49,415 nucleotides of DNA, taken from NCBI RefSeq assembly GCF_001439695.1, contig NZ_JYLL01000041.1, forward strand, positions 1-49,415, in the 5' to 3' direction. Each line of letters begins with the position of its first letter. Within the stretch, counting starts at the first letter, position 1. Shown here in pieces: positions 1 through 7,400 of this stretch. The position numbers and the translations under genes were made by a program. The notes beneath the pieces are model-generated. The model was not told the origin of the DNA, did not search any database, and saw nothing but the letters and a program-made list of their open reading frames with translations. This DNA is from Pseudomonas veronii (GTDB lineage: Bacteria; Pseudomonadota; Gammaproteobacteria; Pseudomonadales; Pseudomonadaceae).

Positions 1-524
1 CGTATTGCCGTGAAAACCAGCGATACGCGTTGGTGCTCGGACGGCTTTGAGTTCCGCTGCGAGGACGGCGCCAAACTGAGCGTGACCTTCGCCTCGATTG
101 CTGTGATCGCGAAGCAATCGGCTGGGTGGCAAGCCCGACTGGGTACAGCGGCGATGATATCCGCGACTTGATGCTGGAAAGCGTGGAGAAGCGCTTCGGT
201 GATCAATTGCCCACCACGCCGGTGCAATGGCTAAGCGACAACGGCTCGGCGTACACCGCCGAACAGACACGCCTGTTTGCTCGACAGATCGGCTTGCAGC
301 CGGTGACCACGCCAGTTCGCAGCCCGCAGAGCAACGGGATGGCGGAGAGCTTCGTGAAGACGATCAAGCGTGACTACGTGGCGCACATGCCCAAACCGGA
401 TCGGGAAACGGCGTTGCGTAACCTGGCAATTGCCTTCGAACATTACAACGAGCAGCATCCGCACAGCGCTTTGAACTATCGCTCGCCGAGGGAGTTCAGG
501 CGCTTGGCGGCAGCATCAATTTAA
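1..524 (+). pseudogene. IS3-family transposase OrfB, 5' truncated and frameshifted
   Basis: This is the DDE integrase core of an IS3-type OrfB, the strand-transfer enzyme of the element. Reading starts in frame 1 (RIAVKTSDTRWCSDGFEF) and runs to about base 93. The homologous sequence then continues in frame 3 (LDCCDREAIGWV and on to ...REFRRLAAASI). A single missing C, turning GCCCTC into GCCTC near 91-95, explains the shift. The second catalytic Asp lies in WLSDNGSAYT and the Glu in SNGMAESFVKT, so the chemistry residues downstream of the shift are kept. Without programmed frameshifting this copy cannot make full OrfB. A sequencing error at this C is the other explanation. Confidence 0.8.
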
Positions 525-535
525 CAGGGAGTTGG

Positions 536-561
536 TGTCCGGTTTTGTAGGGGCAAGTCCA
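536..561 (+). repeat. IS right terminal inverted repeat
   Basis: The sequence starts TGTCCGGTTTTGTAGG and ends GGGCAAGTCCA. Its complement begins TGGACTTGCCCC, a typical IS3-family tip (TG...CA). It lies 12 bases after the transposase stop. The partner left repeat is outside the window, so the pairing cannot be confirmed here. Confidence 0.6.
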
Positions 562-837
562 GGGACACGAAATGCCAAATTAGTGGCGCAATTTACTGAT
601 GGAAATGTTTCGAAGATTAAAACGAGTACCTTGTTTCCCGCATCGTGGACTGATGCGCAAACTATGAGTGCTGTTCGGGCTACCGGAAATGGCCCGGCGC
701 TCGCGACTAGATCCGATGGTGCCTCGTTGCATAAAACGACAGTTAACGGTGTTAAAGTTGAGGTGATCAAGGTGGGGGATCGCGTTACTGCTGGCTATCC
801 TTGTGGCAGAGGATGCACGGATCCAACGAAATTTTGA
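562..837 (+). pseudogene. EndoU-type contact-dependent inhibition toxin (CdiA-CT), N-terminally truncated
   Basis: The last 91 codons of a toxin domain resemble bacterial EndoU RNases. A segment like LFPASWTDAQTMSAV is followed by a Gly/Asn-rich stretch, then VNGVKVEVIKVGD and a closing VTAGYP, in the order seen in the EndoU_bacteria family. In CDI systems these domains cleave tRNA in neighbouring cells. The upstream half, which should carry the catalytic histidines, is missing because the IS ends at 561, so this copy should be inactive. The reading frame runs unbroken from the IS repeat into the toxin, so a chimeric ORF starting at 532 exists but is probably meaningless. The immunity gene starts 10 bases after the stop. 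Confidence 0.65.
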
Positions 838-847
838 TAGGTGAAAT

Positions 848-1252
848 ATGTTTAAAGAGTATGAATTTTTGCTGGATTCGATAGGGTCAGAAGATTATTG
901 GTCGGATGTAGGTATTGATATCGCAGCCTCCAAAATCTCTCAGTTTGATAGTTTGAGTTGGGGTGAACTTGAGTATGCGCTTTCAGTGAAGTCTGAAATG
1001 TGGCGAGGTCGGTGCGCGGAGTCCCTTGGGGACTCGAATGATGAGCGGGCTCTGCGTATTCTGTTAGCGCTTCTAAAGGCTGAGGAGGAATCGGTTGTCA
1101 TTCATGCAATTGAATCAATTGAATCAATTTTTTTAGCTGGCTATATTTTCGATAGGTCGCAGGCCATACTCGCTCTAAATGAGGGTTTTAAGGAAGGGAA
1201 TCGAACGTTAAAGCTAATGAAGACTACATTGGCTAAGAAGTTAAGTGAGTAG
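848..1252 (+). CDS. Probable immunity protein for the adjacent EndoU toxin (HEAT-like)
   Basis: A 134-aa cytoplasmic protein with no signal peptide, rich in helix-forming residues. The stretch GDSNDERALRILLALLKAEE with what follows looks like a HEAT-type helical repeat. It starts 10 bases downstream of the toxin stop behind an AGGTGA ribosome site, the standard toxin-immunity arrangement in CDI loci. Its low GC content compared with the flanking genes fits a laterally moving CT/immunity module. The gene is intact although its toxin is broken, so it may still protect the cell against siblings or competitors using the same toxin. Function is inferred from position and fold impression only. Confidence 0.6.
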   Translation: MFKEYEFLLDSIGSEDYWSDVGIDIAASKISQFDSLSWGELEYALSVKSEMWRGRCAESLGDSNDERALRILLALLKAEEESVVIHAIESIESIFLAGYIFDRSQAILALNEGFKEGNRTLKLMKTTLAKKLSE

Positions 1253-1277
1253 TAATTGTGGAGAAAGGAAGAACGAG

Positions 1278-1484
1278 GTAGATGACGCGCAAATCCTAGT
1301 GCCGGTGCTCTATCTAGCCCGGGCCGACAATCGCCTCGCGCCGAGGGGCGGGTTGATCGCCGGTAACAATCCGAACCTGATAGCCGGTGAAGATCTGCTT
1401 AACGCCGGCGCGCCGTGTGCTACCAATAACCTGTCGGCGAATTCCAGCAACGACCTTTCCAACAGCGGCCTGATCGGAATTTAA
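1278..1484 (+). pseudogene. CdiA/filamentous haemagglutinin repeat fragment
   Basis: About 68 codons match the haemagglutinin-repeat region of CdiA/FHA proteins. A segment LVPVLYLARADNRLAP is followed by GLIAGNNPNLIAGEDL, NAG and NDLSNSGLIG, the usual alternation of asparagine/glycine turns and short beta strands. It ends at a stop and has no start or secretion signal of its own. Orphan CT/immunity modules downstream of a main cdiA are often separated by such leftovers of cdiA coding sequence. This suggests that a full cdiBA locus lies, or lay, to the left of the window. Confidence 0.7.
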
Positions 1485-1767
1485 ATAAAACTGTCGCCTT
1501 TATTCGGTCCCCAGTCCTCTTTATTCCGAACTGCTGCGGCCTTGAAGTCCGCCATGTGGAACTCGACCCGTTCATACACGCACTCGAGGCTGCACGACAA
1601 CTGACAGCGGGCGCCTCCTTTTCCTACAGATCATTGCTTTGCCACGCTTTGACAACCCAATTCAACCCGACTAACTTTCGTGGCGTGCTGCGCTCATGCG
1701 GCTCACGCTATGCAGCAACCCTATATCTCCACCACGTTCTTCCGTGGCACCGTTGCGACTAACAGCT
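1485..1767. other. Gene-free spacer
   Basis: No convincing gene is seen between the CdiA scrap and the tRNA fragment. Short open frames exist on both strands but lack ribosome sites and recognisable protein features. Confidence 0.5.
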
Positions 1768-1821
1768 AGCAAATGACTGTTAATCATTGGGTCCCTGGTT
1801 CGAGTCCAGGTCGTGGAGCCA
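1768..1821 (+). repeat. 3' part of tRNA-Asn(GTT): attachment-site scar 1
   Basis: The 54 bases match the back half of tRNA-Asn. They include the anticodon arm with GTT (ATGACTGTTAATCAT), the variable loop, a complete T arm (CCTGG-TTCGAGT-CCAGG), the 3' acceptor strand TCGTGGA, a discriminator G and encoded CCA at 1819-1821. The D arm and 5' acceptor strand are absent upstream, so this is not a working tRNA. A 3' tRNA fragment is what an integrated island leaves at its far end. The last 26 bases (1798-1823) recur exactly at 9004-9029. Confidence 0.85.
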
Positions 1822-1864
1822 GACAAGGTTTCAGAGAAAGCTTTTAAAATCTCTGAGCACCCCG

Positions 1865-1891
1865 AAAAACCCGCCTTCTGGCGGGTTTTTT
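1865..1891 (+). terminator. Rho-independent terminator after the tRNA-Asn fragment
   Basis: The hairpin is AACCCGCC-TTCT-GGCGGGTT followed by a T run and CG. It lies 44 bases past the CCA end, as expected for a tRNA gene terminator, and was probably carried along with the tRNA 3' end. Confidence 0.8.
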
Positions 1892-1956
1892 CGTTTTGGC
1901 GTTCTGTCGGACCCCGGTGGGTGCCAGCCATTTCAAGGGTAGAACCCTTATCGCGC

Positions 1957-2067
1957 TTGCCTGAATTGCAGGAACGGATCGACACCTATAAAGGCCGCGC
2001 GCTTACCCGGCTGACGGTCTTGCTGTCGCTGCACGTGTTTGTACGCTCCAGCGAGCTGCGCTTCTGA
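1957..2067 (+). pseudogene. Fossil P4-type tyrosine integrase fragment
   Basis: About 36 codons resemble the start of the catalytic domain of P4-like integrases: LPELQERIDTYKGRALTRL, then a hydrophobic helix, then VRSSELRF, which corresponds to the box-I arginine region (usually VRTSELR). A stop follows at once. Downstream traces such as GGTGGATAATTTC could be decayed continuation (RW..F). It is preceded by the tRNA 3' end on the same strand, the normal order for islands that integrate into tRNA genes. It is too degraded to be functional. Confidence 0.55.
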
Positions 2068-2310
2068 TTTTCATCGGTGGATAATTTCATCCGCAGCCGC
2101 AGAGCGCCCAACAATTCGAGCCTTGAGCCGAATTCTCCCCCAGGCGTAGAAAAGGTCGGGCAGAGCGCTGTCGTTGACAGCAACCCCGGTAGCCAGAACC
2201 TTTAAGGCTACGCCACGCCATGGTGGTTCTCCCAAAGTTTGATTAGCGTCCGGCGGCTCGCACGGTCACAGCGATGCAGATGATGGTGCCGCAGCCCAGG
2301 CCCGCAGGTA
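2068..2310. other. Degenerate sequence between the integrase fossil and the efflux operon
   Basis: No gene is seen. It may contain further decayed integrase sequence. It ends at the stop codon of the RND pump gene, which is transcribed towards it. Confidence 0.4.
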
Positions 2311-5300
2311 TCAAGCAACATGAGTGTTCGCTGCAAGCTCATGCGCGGGCTCAGGCTTGATCTTGAACCAGAGGGTGTACATCGCTGGCAGGAACACCAA
2401 GGTCAGTACTGTGCCGGCAAACGTACCGCCAATCAGGGTGTACGCCAGCGTTCCCCAGAACACCGAATGGGTCAGCGGAATGAACGCCAGCATCGCCGCC
2501 AACGCCGTGAGAATTACTGGCCGTGCACGCTGCACAGTGGCTTCGACCACTGCGTCATAAGGCGACAGACCGGCTTGCTTATTAGAGTGGATCTGGCCAA
2601 TGAGGATCAGCGTGTTGCGCATCAGAATCCCTGACAAGGCAATCAATCCCACCAAGGCGTTGATCCCGAACGGCTGCTGGAACAACAGCAGAATTGGCAC
2701 CACACCAATCAGGCCCAAAGGCGCGGTGGCGAACACCATCATCATTGCCGACATCGAGCGCACCTGAATGATGATGGTCAGCAACATCAGCGCAATCATG
2801 ATCGGGAACAACGGCAGCAATGCCTTGTTCGCTTTACCCGACTCTTCGATCGAGCCGGCAAACTCAATGCGGTAGCCCGCCGGCAGTTTTTCGATGATGG
2901 GCTGCAGCTGCGTTATCAAGGCGTTGGAGACATCGGGAGGCTGAAGACCTTCAGCCACGTCACCGCGCACGGTGATGGTCGGCGTCCGATCGCGCCGCCG
3001 CAGGATGGGCTCCTCCATGTGCACATCTACCGCTCCTACCTGGGACAGCGACACGCGCTGGCCTTGGGCGCCGGTCAGCGTGAAGGCGGCAATTTTCGAT
3101 GGATCAAGACGCGTCTCACCAGCGGAGCGAGCGACCACCTGAACCGAACGAATGTCCTCACGCACCTCGGTGACAGGCACCCCCGTGAGCAGAAATTGCA
3201 GCTGTTGCGCGACATCGGTCGAGGTCAAGCCGAATGCTTGCAGGCGATCCTGATCCAGCGTGAGATGAAGTGCCGGCACGCGCTCGCCCAAGTCGGTGTT
3301 GACGGTCCTCATCATGGGGCTGGCGGTCATGACCTCACGCACCTGCGCGGCGATATCCCGCAACACTGCGGGGTCGGCGCCCATCACCCGAAAGGCCACC
3401 GGATACGGTGAGTAAGGACCGAATACCAACTGCGTCACCCGCACGCGGGCTTCGGGCGCCAAACCATCGGTCGTGGCTTGCCTGAGCCGAATCTTGAGCG
3501 CCTCACGCTCTTGCTGATTCGCCGTCAGGACGACGATTTTTGCGAAGGATGGATCGGGTAGCTCAGGGGCCATCGCCAAATAGAAGCGCGGCGCGCCCTG
3601 GCCAATGTAAGCGGTGACGATCTTGGCTTCCGGCTGCTGAGTCAACCACGCCTCGACCTTGGCCGCCGCCATATCAGTCTGTTCGATAGAGGTGCCGTAA
3701 GGCATCTGCACCTCAACCAGCACCTCAGGTCGGTCGGATGTTGGAAAGAACTGCTTCTTGACCACGCCCATGCCCATAATCGCAACAACAAACAAGCCCA
3801 CGACGGATGTCGCCACCAGGCCATTGCGGCGGATCACACTGCCCAGCAGGCGCCTGAAACGCTGGTAGTTCGGTGTACCGTAAATCGCCGTATGCCCACC
3901 TTCAGGCACCTTGATCTGCGGCAGCAGTTTGACGCCCAGGTAAGGGGTAAACACCACGGCCACCACCCAGGAAGTGATCAGCGCAATGCCAACGATCCAG
4001 AACATGTTCGCGGTGTACTCACCAGCGGTCGACTTGGCAAAACCGTTGGGCATAAAGCCGATCGCCGTCACCAACGTCCCCGACAACATCGGCGCGGCCG
4101 TGTGGCTCCAGGCATAAGCGGAGGCCTTGATTCGGTCGTAGCCTTCCTCCATCTTTACCACCATCATTTCAATGGCAATGATGGCATCGTCCACCAGCAG
4201 TCCCAGCGCCAGAATCAACGAGCCCAGGGTAATTCGATCGAAGTCTTTGCCCGTGGCCGCCATGACAATGAACACGGCCGCCAGGGTCAGCGGCACCGCT
4301 GCGGCAACCACAACGCCGACACGCCAGCCCATGCTGAGAAAACACACCAGCAGCACCACGCCCAAGGCAGCAAAAAACTTCACCATGAACTCGTTGACGG
4401 ATGCGTCAATATTCACCGCCTGATCCGTGACCTTGGTCAGGCTCATGCCCAAAGGCATCTGCTCATTGATCGCTGTTGCCTCAGTGTCCAGCGACTTCCC
4501 CAAATCCAGGCCGTTCCAGCCATCGCGCATGACCACGCCGAGCAACAGTGCTGGCTCGCCGTTGTTGCGTACCAGGAATGTCGCGGGGTCCTCATAACCG
4601 CGCTTGACCTCAGCCACGTCGGACAACTTGAGGGTTCTGCCCTGCACTGTCAGCGGGGTATTGCGAATCTTCTGCAGGTCATCAAACGCGCCATCCAGGC
4701 GGATGAAAACCTGGGGCCCCTTCGCTTCTACCGAACCGGCCGGCGTTATCATGTTTTGCGTGTTCAACGCACTGAAGATGTCTCGTGCAGAAATGCCCAG
4801 CGTCGCCAGGCGCTCGTAGGACAGCTCGACAAAAACGCGCTCGGCCTGTTCACCGATGATGTTGACCTTCTTCACACCCGCTACATGCAGCAAACGCTGA
4901 CGCAAGCTCTCGGCTTCGCGCACCAACAGACGTTGCGGCTCGCCCTTGGCCTTGAGCGCATAGAGCGCGAAGGTGACATCGGAATACTCATCATTGACCA
5001 TCGGGCCGATCACCCCAGACGGCAACCCCTTCTGCTCATCCAGGACTTTCTTGCGCGCCTGGTAAAACTCCTCCTGGACGGCTGAGGGTGGCGTGCTATC
5101 GAGCAGATAAACCGTGGTGAATGCCAAGCCGGGCCGGGTAAAGGTCTCGGTCCTATCGTACCAACGCAGTTCCTGCATGCGTTTTTCCAGCTTTTCTACC
5201 ACCTGGTCCTGCATCTCCTGGGCCGTCGCTCCAGGCCAGGCTGTGACCACCGTCATTTGTTTAATGGTGAATGCGGGGTCTTCCGCACGCCCCAGTTTGA

Positions 5301-5397
5301 AGAAGGCGTACAACCCACCCACAGAAATCAGCAGGATCAAAAACAGGGTGATTGAGCGCTCGCGTACTGCCAGCGCCGAAAGATTGAAGCCGCTCAT
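2311..5397 (-). CDS. RND efflux pump permease (HAE-1/AcrB-like)
   Basis: The 1028-aa inner-membrane subunit of a proton-driven tripartite exporter. The layout is typical: a first membrane helix at about residues 15-35, a large periplasmic porter loop, a helix cluster at about 340-500, a second porter loop, then a second helix cluster ending in FLPAMYTLWF. The proton-relay Asp pair is present (LLVDDAI, D403-D404). The position of the relay lysine of AcrB (KNAILIVEF) reads MRNTLIL near residue 927, with Arg instead of Lys, as in some pumps nearer to TriC. The start overlaps the adaptor stop by four bases (ATGA), so the two are translationally coupled. The substrate is unknown; drugs, solvents or biocides are likely. 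Confidence 0.93.
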   Translation of the reverse strand: MSGFNLSALAVRERSITLFLILLISVGGLYAFFKLGRAEDPAFTIKQMTVVTAWPGATAQEMQDQVVEKLEKRMQELRWYDRTETFTRPGLAFTTVYLLDSTPPSAVQEEFYQARKKVLDEQKGLPSGVIGPMVNDEYSDVTFALYALKAKGEPQRLLVREAESLRQRLLHVAGVKKVNIIGEQAERVFVELSYERLATLGISARDIFSALNTQNMITPAGSVEAKGPQVFIRLDGAFDDLQKIRNTPLTVQGRTLKLSDVAEVKRGYEDPATFLVRNNGEPALLLGVVMRDGWNGLDLGKSLDTEATAINEQMPLGMSLTKVTDQAVNIDASVNEFMVKFFAALGVVLLVCFLSMGWRVGVVVAAAVPLTLAAVFIVMAATGKDFDRITLGSLILALGLLVDDAIIAIEMMVVKMEEGYDRIKASAYAWSHTAAPMLSGTLVTAIGFMPNGFAKSTAGEYTANMFWIVGIALITSWVVAVVFTPYLGVKLLPQIKVPEGGHTAIYGTPNYQRFRRLLGSVIRRNGLVATSVVGLFVVAIMGMGVVKKQFFPTSDRPEVLVEVQMPYGTSIEQTDMAAAKVEAWLTQQPEAKIVTAYIGQGAPRFYLAMAPELPDPSFAKIVVLTANQQEREALKIRLRQATTDGLAPEARVRVTQLVFGPYSPYPVAFRVMGADPAVLRDIAAQVREVMTASPMMRTVNTDLGERVPALHLTLDQDRLQAFGLTSTDVAQQLQFLLTGVPVTEVREDIRSVQVVARSAGETRLDPSKIAAFTLTGAQGQRVSLSQVGAVDVHMEEPILRRRDRTPTITVRGDVAEGLQPPDVSNALITQLQPIIEKLPAGYRIEFAGSIEESGKANKALLPLFPIMIALMLLTIIIQVRSMSAMMMVFATAPLGLIGVVPILLLFQQPFGINALVGLIALSGILMRNTLILIGQIHSNKQAGLSPYDAVVEATVQRARPVILTALAAMLAFIPLTHSVFWGTLAYTLIGGTFAGTVLTLVFLPAMYTLWFKIKPEPAHELAANTHVA

Positions 5398-6515
5398 CGA
5401 CTCACCTCAACCACCGTTTTTTGCGTGGCACCGGCAAGTTCAGTCCTGACTTTCTCTCCCTCATTCAATAGGTGTGCACCCAATGCGACGACACGATCAC
5501 CCACCTGGAGATCACCCGTCACGCGCACACTGGCCTCGTTATTCAAGCTGCGAACCTTGATCGGGCGCCACACCACATGCTCCGGTTCTCCCTCAACCAC
5601 CCAGACACCCGGGCCTTTACCCGCGTCGTAGAGGGCCCCTATGGGCACCTGTAATTCCTTGGCATCAGCAACATCCGTGTCAGCGATAGACACTGAGATA
5701 GTCGAACCCAGGGTGGCGTTGGAGAGCGCCCCCTCCAGCACATAACGCGCTTCATACGTTCGGGTCTGTTGGTCCGCAGAGTCGGACAGCTGACGTAAAC
5801 GGGCGCTGCCTGCACGCTGGTTCTGCCCGTAGAGCTCAACCGTCGCCGCCGAGCCCAGCGCAGGACGTAGCGTCTCGGGTAACTGGATCACGGCCTCGCG
5901 CTGCCCTGAATGGGCAACGCGTACCACCCTCTGTCCTGCGCCAACTACCTGTCCCGGCTCCGCCAAGGTATCCACTACCACCCCGTCAGCATCCGCCACC
6001 AACGTCGAATAACCGGTCGCGTTTTTCGCCACATCAGCCTGAGCCTGGGCAGCGTTTAGCTGAGCTTTCGCCGAGTCGGCAGCCGCTTTGATCCCTGCGT
6101 AAGCTGAGGCAGATACCGCACCGACGGACACCAAATCACGGTAGCGAAGCTCATCATCGGAGGCCTGCCGGGCTCGAGCCATAGCGGCCAGCACCGCTTC
6201 CTGCTGCGCCCTCGCGGTCAGCGTCAGGTCGTTGGCATCGATACGCATGAGTGGCTGCCCACGTTTGACACTCTGCCCAGAGTCCACCAAGCGCTCCAAG
6301 ACTTTCCCTGGCACCCGAAAACCGAGATCGCTCTGAACTCGAGCCGCGACGATACCGGTGAATACCCGTGCTGCAGGCGCGGAGGGTTGAACCACGCCGA
6401 TGCGTACCAAGGGCACTTGAAGGCGAGGATCGGCGGGCGTGGCCTCGTTGCAGGCCGCTAGGGCAAACGGCAACAAGACAATGAAAATGAGTGACATGCG
6501 GTGGCGCTGGATCAT
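5394..6515 (-). CDS. RND periplasmic adaptor (membrane fusion) lipoprotein
   Basis: A 373-aa adaptor that links the inner-membrane pump to the outer-membrane channel. A signal sequence ends in a lipobox LAAC at about residue 21, so it should be lipid-anchored. Then come a barrel-sandwich (lipoyl) half (GKVLERLVDSGQSVKRGQPL), an alanine/glutamine-rich helical hairpin at about 95-165, the second lipoyl half (ADADGVVVDTLAEPGQVV) and beta-barrel and membrane-proximal domains. It is first in the two-gene operon with the pump. An operator-like palindrome overlaps its promoter, so it is probably repressed by the adjacent TetR protein. Confidence 0.92.
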   Translation of the reverse strand: MIQRHRMSLIFIVLLPFALAACNEATPADPRLQVPLVRIGVVQPSAPAARVFTGIVAARVQSDLGFRVPGKVLERLVDSGQSVKRGQPLMRIDANDLTLTARAQQEAVLAAMARARQASDDELRYRDLVSVGAVSASAYAGIKAAADSAKAQLNAAQAQADVAKNATGYSTLVADADGVVVDTLAEPGQVVGAGQRVVRVAHSGQREAVIQLPETLRPALGSAATVELYGQNQRAGSARLRQLSDSADQQTRTYEARYVLEGALSNATLGSTISVSIADTDVADAKELQVPIGALYDAGKGPGVWVVEGEPEHVVWRPIKVRSLNNEASVRVTGDLQVGDRVVALGAHLLNEGEKVRTELAGATQKTVVEVSR

Positions 6516-6541
6516 AAAGACCTCTCGGTAGCGGATGCACC

Positions 6542-6578
6542 ATGCTTATTCAAGTGACCATTTCTGTCAATAGTCACT
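6542..6578 (-). promoter_or_regulatory. Promoter and TetR-type operator of the adaptor-pump operon
   Basis: On the minus strand a TTGACA -35 (6570-6565) is followed 16 bases on by a weaker TAAGCA -10. It lies inside the palindrome AGTGAC-N14-GTCACT (6553-6578), which shares the core GTGAC-N14-GTCAC with the operator at the divergent tetR/channel promoter. The match in half-site and spacing suggests that one repressor controls both transcripts. Confidence 0.6.
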
Positions 6579-6661
6579 GCCGAGATGAATGAACGTCGCC
6601 CACTTGATCAGAGCAAAGCAAAGAGGCTCGATAGCTAGTTTTTTCAGGCGCACACGCTGAT

Positions 6662-6682
6662 ACGGATGCGCAGCGCATCCGT
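6662..6682. repeat. Perfect short hairpin after the tetR gene
   Basis: ACGGATGCG and CGCATCCGT flank a 3-base loop. It lies 11 bases past the tetR stop. No U tract follows on the minus strand, so it may be a weak terminator or RNA-stabilising hairpin rather than a classical terminator. Confidence 0.5.
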
Positions 6683-6692
6683 CAGCAGAGGT

Positions 6693-7313
6693 TTAAGGCA
6701 TCAGGCTGCGCAGAACCAGATTGGAGATGAGAGAAGGGGCTTCTTCAACAAAATCGAGGTTGTACTGCAGTAGCAGAGGATTGATGAAGGGCCGCAGAGC
6801 GAGATGAATCGCCTCTACCGTCTCGTCCAGCGGAGTCTTGCGTTCAAACTCGCCGAGCTCTCGCCCCTCACGCACGATTTGCAACACGAAGCTCTTGATC
6901 CGAGCGTCATAGACTTGTGAGCTGGGCCATCGCTCCGACGCGGAGAACGCTGCGATATCGTAGAGTTTACGGTCGTTAAAGAACAGGCTCACACCTGTAG
7001 CGATTAAGGTTTTGACCAGGCGCCGAAAACGTTCGGTCGGCGAGATGCCGTCTACATTGATGGCTTGCTCCACTGCCGTAACGATTTCAGTCAGGCAATT
7101 TGTACAGATTGCTTCACCAATCGCCTGCTTGGATTCAAAGAATTTGTAGATGTAAGCCTTGGAAAAGCCGATGGCCTTGGCTAGGTCAGAAACCGTTGTT
7201 TTGCCATAACCGTATTGACTGAAATGTTCGTTGGCCGCCGCAACAATCTGGTCTCGAATGTCGTGATCGGCTGGGCCACGGGCGCTGGGCGAAGAAACTG
7301 ATGGCTGATTCAT
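6693..7313 (-). CDS. TetR/AcrR-family repressor of the efflux system
   Basis: A 206-aa regulator. The N-terminal domain carries a TetR helix-turn-helix at about residues 28-65, reading YGYGKTTVSDLAKAIGFSKA and then YIYKFFESKQ. The helical C-terminal ligand domain has no family-specific signature I can name. It is co-oriented with the adaptor-pump operon and divergent from the outer-membrane channel gene. TTGTGAC-N14-GTCACAA lies in its own promoter region, and a related palindrome lies at the adaptor promoter. By analogy with AcrR/NalC-type systems it should repress until a pump substrate binds. Confidence 0.9.
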   Translation of the reverse strand: MNQPSVSSPSARGPADHDIRDQIVAAANEHFSQYGYGKTTVSDLAKAIGFSKAYIYKFFESKQAIGEAICTNCLTEIVTAVEQAINVDGISPTERFRRLVKTLIATGVSLFFNDRKLYDIAAFSASERWPSSQVYDARIKSFVLQIVREGRELGEFERKTPLDETVEAIHLALRPFINPLLLQYNLDFVEEAPSLISNLVLRSLMP

Positions 7314-7341
7314 GCGAGCAGCTTACTCATCCCAACGGTGG

Positions 7342-7377
7342 TTGACAACTTGTGACCAAATTGTAATATCGTCACAA
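7342..7377 (+). promoter_or_regulatory. Divergent promoter with TetR operator (channel gene / tetR)
   Basis: A strong sigma-70 promoter faces the channel gene: TTGACA at 7342-7347, 16-base spacer, TAATAT at 7364-7369. The palindrome TTGTGAC-N14-GTCACAA (7350-7377) covers the spacer and -10 box, so a bound repressor would block RNA polymerase. The tetR start is 28 bases away on the other side, so the same site can give autoregulation. Confidence 0.75.
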
Positions 7378-7400
7378 ATCGACCCTTTCGCAGGTACCCC

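Larger units (their letters stand above)
1..561 (+). mobile_element. IS3-family insertion sequence, right-hand part
   Basis: The window begins inside an insertion sequence. It contains the 3' part of an orfB transposase followed by a right terminal repeat that ends in CA at 561, the usual IS3-family tip. The left end lies outside the window. The element is inserted in the front of an EndoU toxin fragment, because toxin-like reading starts directly at 562. Family assignment rests on the transposase (integrase catalytic core with a DNG and downstream E). The exact IS name cannot be given from sequence alone. Confidence 0.8.

Noticed and set aside
1741..1821. Possible intact tRNA-Asn
   Set aside because: The D arm and the 5' acceptor strand (expected TCCACGA) are missing upstream of the anticodon arm, so only the 3' part is present.
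3892..5085. 397-aa open frame antisense to the RND pump
   Set aside because: Antisense shadow of the pump gene with no protein-like pattern.
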